A stretch of DNA of 64,000 nt from Rhodococcus sp. IEGM 1409 (GCF_030056735.1 NZ_JASHKN010000009.1:62001-126000); one strand, 5' to 3'; positions 44,650-53,979 are shown, numbered from the stretch's first letter. Made by a program: numbers and translations. Notes: a model not told the origin generated them from the letters alone.

Positions 44650-46196
44650 TGTACAGCGCCAATGCGGCCCGCCGACGCCTGATCGATATCGGATTCGGTT
44701 GGGTGTCCGTTGCCGTCCTCGAAGCGATCGCGTACACCACCCTCGCACTCTCGATCGCTGATCACCGGTCGCCGGTTCTCGTTCTGGCCACGGCCGCAAT
44801 CGCTCTCTTCGTGACCGTCCTGGTCTCGCGGGGCGGTTACTTCGCCGGGGCTCGACTCGTCGGCGATCTCTACGACGCGCTCGGCGACGCCTTCGCCCGC
44901 GCGAAACTGTCCTGGTTCACCGACGACAACCGGGCGCTGCTCGCCACCGTCGCCGGGCGCGGAATCCCGTCGCTGATGAGCGTTCCCGCGCACCAACTTC
45001 AGACATTCCTCGTTGCACCGCTGATCCCGCTGCTCCTGCTTCCTGGGATCGCGGTCGTCGCGGGACCCGGCGTCATGGTGCTCGTCGGCGGACTGCTCGC
45101 CGTTTCGCTCGCCGCTCAGACGCTGGCCCAACGCGCGCTCAGCCGAGCGGACGAGCACCGACACGAAGCCGAGCTCGCCGCAACGCAGGCGACTCTCGAA
45201 CTCACCGATCACCTCGAATTACTTCGTACGGCAGCCGGTCCCACACGTTCCGTCGAACGTATCGAGCGAAGCTGGCGAGACCAGGAAACCGCGCTTGCAC
45301 GGACCAATCGCGCTGCGGCGCCAGCGACGTTCATCTCGGCGATCGCCACCATTGTGCCACTGGCAGGGGCAGTAGTTTTCCTCGCCGTCGCCGGATTCGA
45401 CGATCCTGCAGCCGCTCTCGCGTTGGTCATCCTTACCGCCCGTGCCGCTGCGCCGCTGGACGAACTCGCTCTGGCCGGAATCGGAGTCAATGAATTGCGC
45501 GCAACGGTTCGCGACTACCGCGCCGCGACTTCGGCTCCCGCATTGCCCGAGCCCGCACCCCAGGACGCGGCGCGGCCTGTAGGAACTGACATCAAGATCG
45601 TCGGGGTGGACCACGCTCCGGTTCTGCGCAGCATCGACGCGGAGATACCCGCCGGTGAGCGTGTTGTCGTCACAGGGCGCTCCGGCACGGGGAAGAGCAC
45701 ACTTCTCGGGCTGCTCATGCGCTTCGACGATCCGGATGAAGGCAGCGTCTCGCTAGGTGGAGTTTCATTGCGCGACTTGCCATACGACGACCTGGCGGCG
45801 CACATCGGCTACGTGCCCCAGGATCCAATCGTGTTCTCGGGCACTCTCGGGGAGAACATCGGACTCGGAAGACCGGGCGCTACCGAAACCGAGATCGAAG
45901 ACGCCGCCAGGCGTGCTGCCCTCGGCGGCGTTCTCGATCGCTCGACGCTCGGTATCCATCAGGACGTCGGACACCAGGGTGCCGCTCTCTCCGGTGGCGA
46001 ACGTCAGCGGGTCGCGATCGCTCGCGCCTTCCTCAAAGACGCTCCCGTCCTGGTGCTCGACGAGGCGACCTCGGCTCTCGACGAGGGCACCGAGCGCCGC
46101 ATCGCCTGCGCCGTGGGGGAATTGGCGGCCACCGTCTTCGTCGTCACACACCGCGACCCTGCCATCTGGGAGCCCACCCGCACGATCACCCTCTGA
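44646..46196 (+). CDS. Exporter-fold ABC transporter, subunit 2 (YbtQ/IrtB/CydC-like)
   Basis: A 516-residue permease-ATPase, the partner of the preceding protein and translated through an ATGA overlap. Six membrane helices are followed by Walker A GRSGTGKSTLLGLL, the Q-loop region in GYVPQDPIVFSGTLGENIGL, signature ALSGGERQRVAIAR and Walker B VLVLDEATSALDEG. The catalytic glutamate is present here too (DEATSALD), so both sites may be active. A siderophore importer is the favoured role from context. The 3' end overlaps the converging acetyltransferase gene by 11 bases. Confidence 0.82.
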   Translation: MMYSANAARRRLIDIGFGWVSVAVLEAIAYTTLALSIADHRSPVLVLATAAIALFVTVLVSRGGYFAGARLVGDLYDALGDAFARAKLSWFTDDNRALLATVAGRGIPSLMSVPAHQLQTFLVAPLIPLLLLPGIAVVAGPGVMVLVGGLLAVSLAAQTLAQRALSRADEHRHEAELAATQATLELTDHLELLRTAAGPTRSVERIERSWRDQETALARTNRAAAPATFISAIATIVPLAGAVVFLAVAGFDDPAAALALVILTARAAAPLDELALAGIGVNELRATVRDYRAATSAPALPEPAPQDAARPVGTDIKIVGVDHAPVLRSIDAEIPAGERVVVTGRSGTGKSTLLGLLMRFDDPDEGSVSLGGVSLRDLPYDDLAAHIGYVPQDPIVFSGTLGENIGLGRPGATETEIEDAARRAALGGVLDRSTLGIHQDVGHQGAALSGGERQRVAIARAFLKDAPVLVLDEATSALDEGTERRIACAVGELAATVFVVTHRDPAIWEPTRTITL

Positions 46197-46770
46197 CATC
46201 GCTTGCCCTATCGGCAGGTGTCCGACGGATAACCCTTGCCGGCGATCCAGCAGCAACGACGTGATCAGGAATGTCGTGCAACACCACACTTCCGGCACCG
46301 ATCACGGCGTTATGACCGATCGAGACTCCTGCACCGACAGTGACGGAGGCACCGAGCCACGTGTTCTCGCCGATGACGATCGGAGCGGCTCGCTCCCACC
46401 CCTCTCGGCGCCGTCGATGATCATCAACAGGATGCAACGCTGTCATCAGCTGGGCTCCAGGCCCGATCCTGACGTCCGCACCGATCGTGATCAGGGCATC
46501 GTCCATGAAGAACCCGTTCGCGTTGACGAACGCGTTGGCTCCAACCCGAACGTTGTATCCGTAGCTGCATTGGAACCGTGGCACCACCACAGCTCCCTCA
46601 CCTACTTCACCAAAAAGGCTGGCGAGAGCCTGGGCGCGGGAAGCGTCGTCGTCCGCTGCAGCCCCATTGAACGAGTCGAGTCGACGCCAACACTCCAGCC
46701 GCCGCTGCCGCAGCTCGTCATCATCGAGATACCACTCACCACGAGCAAGACGATCCGCCTGTTCTCCCAC
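46186..46770 (-). CDS. Maltose/galactoside O-acetyltransferase-like protein
   Basis: About 194 residues. The N-terminal GEQADRLARGEWYLDDDELRQ is the maltose-acetyltransferase entry domain. A left-handed beta-helix of hexapeptide repeats follows (VRVGANAFVNANGFFMDDAL, WLGASVTVGAGVSIGHNAVI), with the catalytic His in LMTALHPVDDHRR. It transfers acetyl from acetyl-CoA to a hydroxyl group of a sugar or related molecule. Located among siderophore genes, it might modify a siderophore, but that is speculation. The start is uncertain; GTG 46770 gives the usual family N-terminus and GTG 46788 is possible. Confidence 0.8.
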   Translation of the reverse strand: MGEQADRLARGEWYLDDDELRQRRLECWRRLDSFNGAAADDDASRAQALASLFGEVGEGAVVVPRFQCSYGYNVRVGANAFVNANGFFMDDALITIGADVRIGPGAQLMTALHPVDDHRRRREGWERAAPIVIGENTWLGASVTVGAGVSIGHNAVIGAGSVVLHDIPDHVVAAGSPARVIRRTPADRASDVRG

Positions 46771-46861
46771 ACTCGGATCGTCGCACACCGCGCCACGGCA
46801 CAACCCGCCGCCACACAATCCTGTGGCGACGGGTGAGTGCTTCCGATCTGCAGTTGTCTAC

Positions 46862-47947
46862 CTACAGCTTCGCGCTGATGAGCGGAACAATCTGTTCAGC
46901 CGCCCACATCGTTCCGATCTGGCCGCCACTCGTGATTGCCCACAGGACGTCCCCGCCGTCGGCGGTGCGAGGAGGCAGGCCGACCCAATGACCGGAGGAC
47001 ACAGCTCCGAGTGCTTGGAAAAGCTTCCCGCCGGTCAGCTTGTCGAAATCCTCCTCGCTGCCGGCGGCACTGCGGCCGATCAGCAGGAAGTCCGCGTCGA
47101 TGTTCTCGAGAAGTTCCTCGCCGACAGTGCTCTGGGTGACGAACTCTTTTGCGCGCGGGTTCTCGGCGAAACCGAGCTCACCCAAGAATACTGCCGGAGC
47201 CGAACCAGGTGCTGAAAGATATTGCAGCCCATTGCCGGTGCCGTAGAAGATCGCCCAAGTTGCAGTCAAGCCCGCGAGTTGCGGGTTCTCCTGACGCACC
47301 TTCGCAAAGTACTGATCATGGTCGGCCACGATCTTTTCGGCCGCCTTCGAGAGGTCGAGGGTCTCGCCGAGTACGCGGATCGATTCCTTCCACGGCACGA
47401 GCATCCGTGACTTCGTGTCGGGACTCGTCACCACCGGTGAGATGGAGGACAAACGCTCGTAGTAATCGCCCATGGACAAACCACCCAGGCCGTCAGCCCA
47501 GCCGACGGCGACGATGAGATCAGGTTCGCTCGCGGCGATGGCTTCGACGGGAAGTGTTCCGCCCATAGCGAACTCGAAGGTGTCGAGATCCTCTGCGTCG
47601 TAAGGCAACAAGTACGACTGGGAAGCCGATTCCTTGACCATCGACGAGGAGAGGACGGGTTTGACACCGAGGGCAAGGAGCATTTCCGTGTCGACGGCAT
47701 TGGGTACGATCGCGGCGATCCGCTCCGGGCGCTTCTCGAGAATGCTTGTACCGTAGGGCGATTCCAGAGTGAGCGGATAGGTGGTTGTTCCTTCTGCCGC
47801 TGGAAGGGCACCCCCTGCCGAACTGGGAGAGGATGCCGTGCTCGAGTCTTCGGCCGAGGCCGAGCACCCGGTGACGAGGAGCGCTGCGGCGAGCGCGGTC
47901 CCGATCAGCCCGGTGATCCGTGATCGTCTGGTGCGCAGGACTGTCAT
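46862..47947 (-). CDS. Fe-siderophore-binding lipoprotein (FecB-like)
   Basis: A 361-residue lipoprotein: basic start TRRSR, hydrophobic run, lipobox LVTGC near residue 28. A FecB/FhuD-type binding fold follows (RPERIAAIVPNAVDTEMLLALG; SEPDLIVAVGWADGL; a YGTGNGLQYLSAPGSAP region near the middle). It should deliver ferric siderophore to an importer, plausibly the ABC pair at 43018-46196. It is downstream of the siderophore-interacting protein gene by 71 bases on the same strand, and both probably start from the iron-box promoter near 48921. It is homologous to the protein at 24302. Confidence 0.88.
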   Translation of the reverse strand: MTVLRTRRSRITGLIGTALAAALLVTGCSASAEDSSTASSPSSAGGALPAAEGTTTYPLTLESPYGTSILEKRPERIAAIVPNAVDTEMLLALGVKPVLSSSMVKESASQSYLLPYDAEDLDTFEFAMGGTLPVEAIAASEPDLIVAVGWADGLGGLSMGDYYERLSSISPVVTSPDTKSRMLVPWKESIRVLGETLDLSKAAEKIVADHDQYFAKVRQENPQLAGLTATWAIFYGTGNGLQYLSAPGSAPAVFLGELGFAENPRAKEFVTQSTVGEELLENIDADFLLIGRSAAGSEEDFDKLTGGKLFQALGAVSSGHWVGLPPRTADGGDVLWAITSGGQIGTMWAAEQIVPLISAKL

Positions 47948-48018
47948 TTCTGCCTTTCGGTGTTACTGAGTGCTTTCGCTGTTACGGGGGAGGGTGTTGA
48001 GTGAGCGATGGAGCCAGG

Positions 48019-48849
48019 TCAGGAATCTGCGTGCACGGCCTCGCCGCGCTTCCAGTAACCGGTGAAGTCGATGTCGGTCTTCGCAATCCCCCGATCGCGA
48101 ACGAGGTACCGACGGAGCGACCGAATCGTAGCCTGTTCTCCTGCAAGCCAAGCGAATACGCGGATGTCCGACCATTCGGCAGCACTGACCGCGTCGAGCA
48201 ACAAAGAAGTAGCGCCGGGCTCGGCGCCCTCGCGTGGCAACCACGTGACACTCACCCCGGGCAACTCCCGCACCGACTGAATGTGCGCCACGTCCGCAAT
48301 CTCGACGAAGACCTGCCCGCTGGCATCGGCGGGTAGTTCCTCGAGCAGACGCGCGATCGCAGGCAGCGCAGTCTCGTCACCGACGACCAGCAAGTACCCG
48401 CAATCATTCGGAAGTCCTTGTGATACCGAGGGACCCGCGATATGCATTCGGTCGCCCCGGCTGGCGTCGCGCGCCCAGGTGGTAGCAACTCCACTGCCGT
48501 GAACGACGAAATCGACGTCAAGTTCCCTCATTCGCGGGTCGTAGCGGCGCACGGTGTATGCGCGGGCAAGTGGACGGCGCCCCGCAGCGAAAGTCACACT
48601 GCCGTCGACCATCACCGGTAGGACCGGGTCGGTTTCGCCGGGGTAGGCGAAAAGCAACCGGATGTCGTCGTCGAAGCCCGTGCTGGTGAAGGCAGGCTCG
48701 ACGTGACCGCCCGCGTTGGCGAAGGTGTCGAGCTGTGCTCCGGTGAGCGTCACTCTCCGCATGCCCGGCGTCACATCTGTGACGCGACGTACCTCGAGTT
48801 CGCGTAAGGTAACGGGGTACGCCGTTGTCGGGCGGGTGTTTCGGGGCAC
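48019..48849 (-). CDS. Siderophore-interacting protein (SIP, FAD-dependent ferric reductase)
   Basis: A 276-residue SIP-family flavoreductase (ViuB/YqjH relative). The FAD-binding part contains VTPGMRRVTLTGAQLDTFAN and LARAYTVRRYDPRMRELDVD; the R-A-Y-T/S-x-R motif binds FAD. The NAD(P)-binding part has YLLVGDETALPAIARLL (shown here as VVGDETALPAIAR) and ends in a VFAWLAGEQATIRSLRRYL stretch. It reduces ferric siderophore in the cytosol to release iron. It is transcribed from the divergent promoter that holds an IdeR-like box (48921-48939), followed by a siderophore-binding lipoprotein. Confidence 0.92.
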   Translation of the reverse strand: MPRNTRPTTAYPVTLRELEVRRVTDVTPGMRRVTLTGAQLDTFANAGGHVEPAFTSTGFDDDIRLLFAYPGETDPVLPVMVDGSVTFAAGRRPLARAYTVRRYDPRMRELDVDFVVHGSGVATTWARDASRGDRMHIAGPSVSQGLPNDCGYLLVVGDETALPAIARLLEELPADASGQVFVEIADVAHIQSVRELPGVSVTWLPREGAEPGATSLLLDAVSAAEWSDIRVFAWLAGEQATIRSLRRYLVRDRGIAKTDIDFTGYWKRGEAVHADS

Positions 48850-48920
48850 GGAAAGACTCCTCGGAAGCGCACGGACGGGGGGTTCGGCCCACGTTCGATC
48901 ACGGCGGGAGGACCAGTAAA

Positions 48921-48939
48921 TAAAGCTAGCCTGCCCTAA
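48921..48939. promoter_or_regulatory. IdeR/DtxR-like iron box
   Basis: On the minus strand TTAGGGCAGGCTAGCTTTA matches TWAGGTWAGSCTWACCTWA at 15 of 19 positions. It lies between the divergent siderophore-interacting protein and AraC-type genes, 72 bases before the former. Confidence 0.7.
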
Positions 48940-49021
48940 TCGGTTACGGTTATCCGTGCGTGCCGACTTCTTACACTCATCGGCCGCCTACGTGAGAAGG
49001 CATCTACATCAGGAGGGCATC

Positions 49022-50608
49022 GTGGGACCACGGTTGGTGTTCTCCGCGGGCGAAGTACCCGAGATCCCCGCTGCTCGACTCGCCTCGTTCGCGAATGAAC
49101 GTGAGCCGCTGTTGTTCTGGGTGCACACCGGGCGCGCGGAACTACAGATCGGCGACCGCGTCCGCAGCGTGACCGCGGGGACGGCAGTGTGGGTACCGGC
49201 GGGAATCGCGTACAGCATTCAGGTCGACCAGGAAGCGGTCGCGTTTCCCATCCCTATGCCCGCTGCCGACCTGCCGCCCACGTTGAACCGGATCATCGAC
49301 TTCAAGATCCCGGCTGCCTGGCAGGACTGGCTCGTCCACCAGTTCGCACACAACTTGGGATTTCTGCGCGGTGGGACGGCTGTGGGAGCCGGACTACTCG
49401 AGCTTGTCGCGGGAGCCCACGCCAACAATGCCGACGCTTCGGTGTCGTACTCCCCACCGAGTTTGCCACGCTCGGCCGAGACCCTCGAGATCGCTCGTAC
49501 GCTTCTACGAACACCTGCCGACGACACCGACCTTGCCCAGTTCGCCCGGCGACTCAAGATCGGTGTCCGCACCCTGCAGCGCCGATTCACCGAGGAAACG
49601 GGGTTGCCTTTCGCGCGTTGGCGCACCACAGCGCGGATTGCCGCCGCGACCGTTTACCTGGATGCCGGCCGCGAAATCGGTTGGACGGGCGGGCGGGTCG
49701 GATTCGCGACGCCCGCGGGCTTCACCCGAGCTTTCCGTGAACACACTGGCATGACACCCAGCGACTACGCGCGGGCCCACCGACGCCCGACCCCGATCCA
49801 GGAGAAGAAGACCCTGGCACAGAGCGTCGCACTGTTGTCCGAGGAAGGCGCCCAGTCGGGCTCGGCGCCAACTCCGCCGACGATCCCCGCGAGCGGAACA
49901 TGGGCTAGGATCAACGACTTTCACGTCGTCATCTGGATCTATCGAGGCTCCGGCCGGGTCACTTTCGGCGACCGAACCTGGAATCTGCGGCGGGGCGACG
50001 CGATGTGGCTTCCCGCGGGAGTGCGCAACAGCGTCGAGATCGCCGAAGGCTCGTTGTTACTTCCCCTCGGATCCCAGCCGGGCGCGTCTCCCGTCACCGC
50101 ACCGCCGCCACGTGTGCTGCACTTCGCTCGCGAAGCCGAGACGTATCTGTTGCACACGGTAGTCGCTAATTACACCCACCTGCGCCCCGAGATCCACGAC
50201 CCTGCCCGGATCGCGAGGCTGGTCCGAAGCAGCACGGTCGCGCGGCCACGCAGCGGCCGTCAGGCCGATCCAGTCGAAACGATCCTTGCCGCACTACGGG
50301 CCGACCCCACCGATTCGCGCGCGCTGTCGGATTGGAGCGCTCGACTCGGCGTCGACGACAACCTGCTCCACAAACGCTTCACAGCGGCCACCGGCCAGAG
50401 CTACCCACGCTGGCGTGCCCAGTTGCGCATGACCCTCGCCCGTGCCCATCTCGAGGAGGGGCTCTCGGCCGGAGAGACTGCCCGCCGGCTCGGCTACGCG
50501 CACGCCTCCGGCTTCACCAAGGTCTTCATCGCTGCCCACGGCATGTCGCCGAGGAATTACCAGCGCCGCGGGTGGCGAGGCGCGACTGAAGGACTCATCG
50601 ACTCGTGA
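49022..50608 (+). CDS. Tandem double cupin-AraC regulator
   Basis: A 528-residue protein made of two full AraC-type modules. Module 1 has a cupin (LLFWVHTGRAELQIGDRVRS) and HTH (RRLKIGVRTLQRRFTEETG, then VGFATPAGFTRAFREHTG). Module 2 has a cupin (VVIWIYRGSGRVTFGDRTWN) and HTH (ARLGVDDNLLHKRFTAATG, then LGYAHASGFTKVFIAAHG). Ordinary family members have one copy of about 250-300 aa. GTG 49022 was chosen since AGGAGG lies five bases upstream; a GTG at 48956 would add 22 residues. Its place beside an iron box and opposite the SIP gene suggests a siderophore-responsive activator, as AraC regulators often are. Confidence 0.85.
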   Translation: MGPRLVFSAGEVPEIPAARLASFANEREPLLFWVHTGRAELQIGDRVRSVTAGTAVWVPAGIAYSIQVDQEAVAFPIPMPAADLPPTLNRIIDFKIPAAWQDWLVHQFAHNLGFLRGGTAVGAGLLELVAGAHANNADASVSYSPPSLPRSAETLEIARTLLRTPADDTDLAQFARRLKIGVRTLQRRFTEETGLPFARWRTTARIAAATVYLDAGREIGWTGGRVGFATPAGFTRAFREHTGMTPSDYARAHRRPTPIQEKKTLAQSVALLSEEGAQSGSAPTPPTIPASGTWARINDFHVVIWIYRGSGRVTFGDRTWNLRRGDAMWLPAGVRNSVEIAEGSLLLPLGSQPGASPVTAPPPRVLHFAREAETYLLHTVVANYTHLRPEIHDPARIARLVRSSTVARPRSGRQADPVETILAALRADPTDSRALSDWSARLGVDDNLLHKRFTAATGQSYPRWRAQLRMTLARAHLEEGLSAGETARRLGYAHASGFTKVFIAAHGMSPRNYQRRGWRGATEGLIDS

Positions 50609-50609
50609 C

Positions 50610-51263
50610 TCACAACGCCCGCTCGCCAACGCACTTCGATTCCGGCGACAGAGCCGGGAACCAAATGTCGGTCAGAACCTCGGCGGCCTGAACCCGTGTC
50701 ACGTCGATCGTCCCCTGCACGGCCCAACGTGTGAAGAATCGCTCCAACTGACTCACGAGCAGTTCGACGCGCAACCTTGCCTCGTCGTGCTGATCCGCCG
50801 GCCACCGACCCAGGTACTTGGGCATGGCATTCGGTAGTTCGGTCATACCGTCTCGCGCTGTCTCGCGGAACTCCGGTTCGAGTGCCACTGCCTCGTCCCA
50901 GGCCGGCAGCAGGCGCTTGTTCTCGTCGAACCAGTCGAAGGCACGCTGCAGCCAAGCCGTGAATTCCACGCGAGAGTTCGTCTCGAGGACCCGATCGAGA
51001 TCGATGTAGAAAGCGAAGGCACTCGCCGCCATCCCGGCCGCGCCGATCGTTCTGAGCATCTCCACCTTGCTGGCGAAATGCACGTAGAACGTGGCTCTAC
51101 TGCATCCGACAACCGAGGCGATGTCGTCGACCGTGACCGCCGCGTATCCCCGTTCCTCGAACAGAGTGCGTGCGGCGTCCACGAGTTTGGCCCGCGTCGC
51201 ACGTTTCTGCTCGTCGCGAAGTGTTCCCCGCCTGTTCTTCGGGCCGTCCGTAGTCGTGCTCAC
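50610..51263 (-). CDS. TetR-family repressor of the monooxygenase operon
   Basis: A 217-residue TetR protein. HTH: YAAVTVDDIASVVGCSRATF with YVHFASKVEML; the first helix begins RATRAKLVDAARTLFEERG. The C-terminal domain is of the type seen in regulators of catabolic monooxygenases. It is transcribed away from the operon starting at 51440 and probably represses it until a substrate binds. GTG 51263 (VSTTTDG...) is the preferred start; an in-frame start 36 bases upstream exists. Its stop is two bases past the stop of the convergent double AraC gene. Confidence 0.85.
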   Translation of the reverse strand: MSTTTDGPKNRRGTLRDEQKRATRAKLVDAARTLFEERGYAAVTVDDIASVVGCSRATFYVHFASKVEMLRTIGAAGMAASAFAFYIDLDRVLETNSRVEFTAWLQRAFDWFDENKRLLPAWDEAVALEPEFRETARDGMTELPNAMPKYLGRWPADQHDEARLRVELLVSQLERFFTRWAVQGTIDVTRVQAAEVLTDIWFPALSPESKCVGERAL

Positions 51264-51327
51264 CTCGCCCACCTTGCTCGCATTTCTACCTCCTGGCAAA
51301 TCACCGACTCACCGTCATCAAAAAACA

Positions 51328-51348
51328 TTGCGTCTTTCATTGACACAA
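51328..51348. promoter_or_regulatory. Candidate TetR operator of the monooxygenase operon
   Basis: TTGCGTC-N7-GACACAA, 7-base arms with one mismatch, in the divergent region between the TetR gene (start 51263) and the monooxygenase gene (start 51440). Confidence 0.45.
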
Positions 51349-51439
51349 CGTCAGCGAATGGCGCACTATGACTCAAGTCACTTCTCGAGCTTCGATTCCT
51401 CTTCTCGCACGCCCGAGACAGAACAGAAAGCGATGGCGA

Positions 51440-52828
51440 ATGAGCCCCTCTCCCTTGCCGAGCGTCTGCATCATCGGCGCCGGGCCCACCGGAATCACGA
51501 CGGCCAAGCGAATGAAGGAATTCGGAATACCCTTCGACTGCTACGAAGCGTCCGACGAGGTCGGCGGAAACTGGTACTACAAGAATCCCAACGGGATGTC
51601 GGCCTGCTACCAGAGCCTGCACATCGACACGTCGAAGTGGCGCTTGGCATTCGAGGACTTCCCGGTCTCTGCTGACCTTCCCGACTTCCCACATCACTCC
51701 GAACTCTTCCAGTACTTCAAGGACTACGTCGAGCACTTCGGTCTGCGTGAGTCGATCATCTTCAACACCAGTGTTGTTGCTGCAGAACGTGATGCAGATG
51801 GACTGTGGGCCATCACGCGCTCCGACGGCGAAGTTCGCACCTACGACGTACTGATGGTCTGCAACGGCCACCACTGGGACCCCAACATCCCGGACTACCC
51901 GGGTGAGTTCGACGGCGTGCTGATGCACAGTCACAGCTACAACGACCCGTTCGACCCGATCGACATGCGCGGCAAAAAAGTAGTCGTAGTCGGAATGGGC
52001 AACTCCGGCTTGGACATTGCCTCCGAACTGGGCCAGAGATACCTCGCCGACAAGCTCATTGTGTCGGCTCGCCGTGGAGTCTGGGTACTGCCGAAATATC
52101 TGGGCGGAGTGCCCGGCGACAAACTGATCACCCCGCCCTGGATGCCCCGTGGCCTACGACTGTTCCTGAGTCGTCGGTTCCTCGGCAAGAATCTGGGAAC
52201 GATGGAAGGCTACGGTCTGCCGAAGCCGGACCACCGCCCCTTCGAGGCCCACCCGTCGGCCAGCGGCGAGTTCCTCGGACGCGCCGGGTCTGGCGACATA
52301 ACCTTCAAGCCTGCCATCACCAAACTCGACGGAAATCAGGTTCACTTCGCGGACGGCACCGCCGAGGACGTCGACGTGGTCATCTGCGCCACCGGCTACA
52401 ACATCAGCTTCCCCTTCTTCAGTGATCCGAATCTGCTGCCGGACAAGGACAACCGATTCCCACTCTTCAAGCGAATGATGAAGCCCGGAATCGACAACCT
52501 CTTCTTCATGGGACTGGCGCAGCCCATGCCGACGCTCGTCAACTTCGCCGAGCAGCAGAGCAAGCTCGTCGCGGCCTACCTGACCGGTCGATACCAGCTG
52601 CCGTCCGCCGGCGAAATGCAGGAGATCACCAAGACCGACGAGGCGTACTTCCTCGCCCCCTATTACAAGTCTCCGCGCCACACGATTCAGCTCGAGTTCG
52701 ATCCCTACGTTCGCAACATGAACAAGGAAATCGCCAAGGGCACCAAGCGTGCCGACGCCTCGGGAAACAAGCTGCCCGTTGCGGCGCGAGCAGCAGCACA
52801 CGAACTCGAGAAGGCGGATCGCGCATGA
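51440..52828 (+). CDS. Flavin-containing (Baeyer-Villiger-type) monooxygenase
   Basis: A 462-residue FAD/NADPH monooxygenase. N-terminal FAD site IIGAGPTGITTAKRM, second Rossmann VVVGMGNSGLDIASELG, and between them FDGVLMHSHSY, which fits the FxGxxxHxxx(Y/W) fingerprint. EVGGNWYY is also family-typical. These enzymes insert oxygen next to a ketone or oxidise a heteroatom. Its downstream neighbours (esterase, alcohol dehydrogenase, CoA ligase) suggest Baeyer-Villiger oxidation of a ketone to an ester. ATG 51440 gives the FAD motif close to the N-terminus; an ATG at 51368 is upstream and less likely. Confidence 0.88.
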   Translation: MSPSPLPSVCIIGAGPTGITTAKRMKEFGIPFDCYEASDEVGGNWYYKNPNGMSACYQSLHIDTSKWRLAFEDFPVSADLPDFPHHSELFQYFKDYVEHFGLRESIIFNTSVVAAERDADGLWAITRSDGEVRTYDVLMVCNGHHWDPNIPDYPGEFDGVLMHSHSYNDPFDPIDMRGKKVVVVGMGNSGLDIASELGQRYLADKLIVSARRGVWVLPKYLGGVPGDKLITPPWMPRGLRLFLSRRFLGKNLGTMEGYGLPKPDHRPFEAHPSASGEFLGRAGSGDITFKPAITKLDGNQVHFADGTAEDVDVVICATGYNISFPFFSDPNLLPDKDNRFPLFKRMMKPGIDNLFFMGLAQPMPTLVNFAEQQSKLVAAYLTGRYQLPSAGEMQEITKTDEAYFLAPYYKSPRHTIQLEFDPYVRNMNKEIAKGTKRADASGNKLPVAARAAAHELEKADRA

Positions 52829-53979
52829 GTCTGGTGAACGGTCACTGCAACAACGAGTTCGAAGCCGTCCGCACGGCCTTCGAGGCTCAACTCGAATCCG
52901 GCGAGGAACTCGGCGGCTCCATCGCCATCACCGTCGACGGAGAACCCGTCGTGGACCTCTGGGGTGGATACGCCGACGAATCTCGCACCACTCCTTGGGG
53001 CAGCGACACCATCGTCAACACCTTCTCCATCACCAAGACGATGACGGCTCTGTGTGCACTCCTCCTGGTTGAACGTGGCCAACTGGACGTGTACCAGAAG
53101 GTTGCTCACTACTGGCCCGAATTTGCGGCAAACGGCAAGGAAGACATCGAAGTTCGCCATCTGCTGTCACACACGTCCGGGGTCTCCGGTTGGGAGCGCC
53201 CGATCGAACTGAAGGACATCTACGACCTCGAGGCGTCCACCGCCCGCCTCGCCACCCAGCCGCCGTGGTGGACCCCCGGTACGGCGTCGGGCTATCACGC
53301 GATCAACTACGGCCATCTCGTCGGTGAGGTCATTCGTCGCATCGACGGGCGGACTCTCGGCAGGTTCTTTGCCGAAGAGCTTGCCGGTCCACTGAGCGCT
53401 GACTTCCACATCGGCACGTCCGCAGAGCATTTCGGTCGAATCGCCACTCTGGTTCCGCCGCCCGCATTGGAATTCGACCTGTCCACGCTCGACCAGGACA
53501 GCATCTTCATCAAGACCCTGACCTGCCCACTGCTCGACTACCCCGAGGTCAACACCGCGCCCTGGCGGGAAGCCGAGATCGGCGCAGTCAACGGCCACGG
53601 CAACGCACGTTCTATCGCCAGGGTTCAATCTTTGATCTCGTGCGGTGGTGTGCTCGACGGCCAGAAGCTGCTCTCGCAGAGCACCATCGACCTGATCTTC
53701 GAGATCCAAGCCGACGGTATCGATCTCGGGATCATGACTCCACTCAAGTTCGGCATCGGCTACGGACTCCCACATCCGGATACCGCACCACTGGTTCCAG
53801 GTGGACGCGCCTGCTGGTGGGCAGGTATCGGCGGCTCGATGCTGGTCAACGATCTGGACCGACGGATGACCTTCGCCTATGTCATGAACAAGATGGCACC
53901 GGGACTGATCGGATCCGACCGCAGCAACGCGTACCTGAGCGCCGCATACAACTCCGAGGTCAGCGAGGTCAGTTCATGA
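52825..53979 (+). CDS. Beta-lactamase-fold serine esterase
   Basis: A 384-residue class C beta-lactamase-like hydrolase (EstB/CubicO group). The catalytic S-x-x-K is in NTFSITKTMTAL (Ser68, Lys71). The second motif is in TPGTASGYHAINYGHLVGEV and the GxGG-like part near WWAGIGGSML. Members are esterases for small esters and lactones. It overlaps the monooxygenase stop and the dehydrogenase start by four bases each. Following a Baeyer-Villiger-type enzyme, it would hydrolyse the ester or lactone product. Confidence 0.86.
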   Translation: MSLVNGHCNNEFEAVRTAFEAQLESGEELGGSIAITVDGEPVVDLWGGYADESRTTPWGSDTIVNTFSITKTMTALCALLLVERGQLDVYQKVAHYWPEFAANGKEDIEVRHLLSHTSGVSGWERPIELKDIYDLEASTARLATQPPWWTPGTASGYHAINYGHLVGEVIRRIDGRTLGRFFAEELAGPLSADFHIGTSAEHFGRIATLVPPPALEFDLSTLDQDSIFIKTLTCPLLDYPEVNTAPWREAEIGAVNGHGNARSIARVQSLISCGGVLDGQKLLSQSTIDLIFEIQADGIDLGIMTPLKFGIGYGLPHPDTAPLVPGGRACWWAGIGGSMLVNDLDRRMTFAYVMNKMAPGLIGSDRSNAYLSAAYNSEVSEVSS

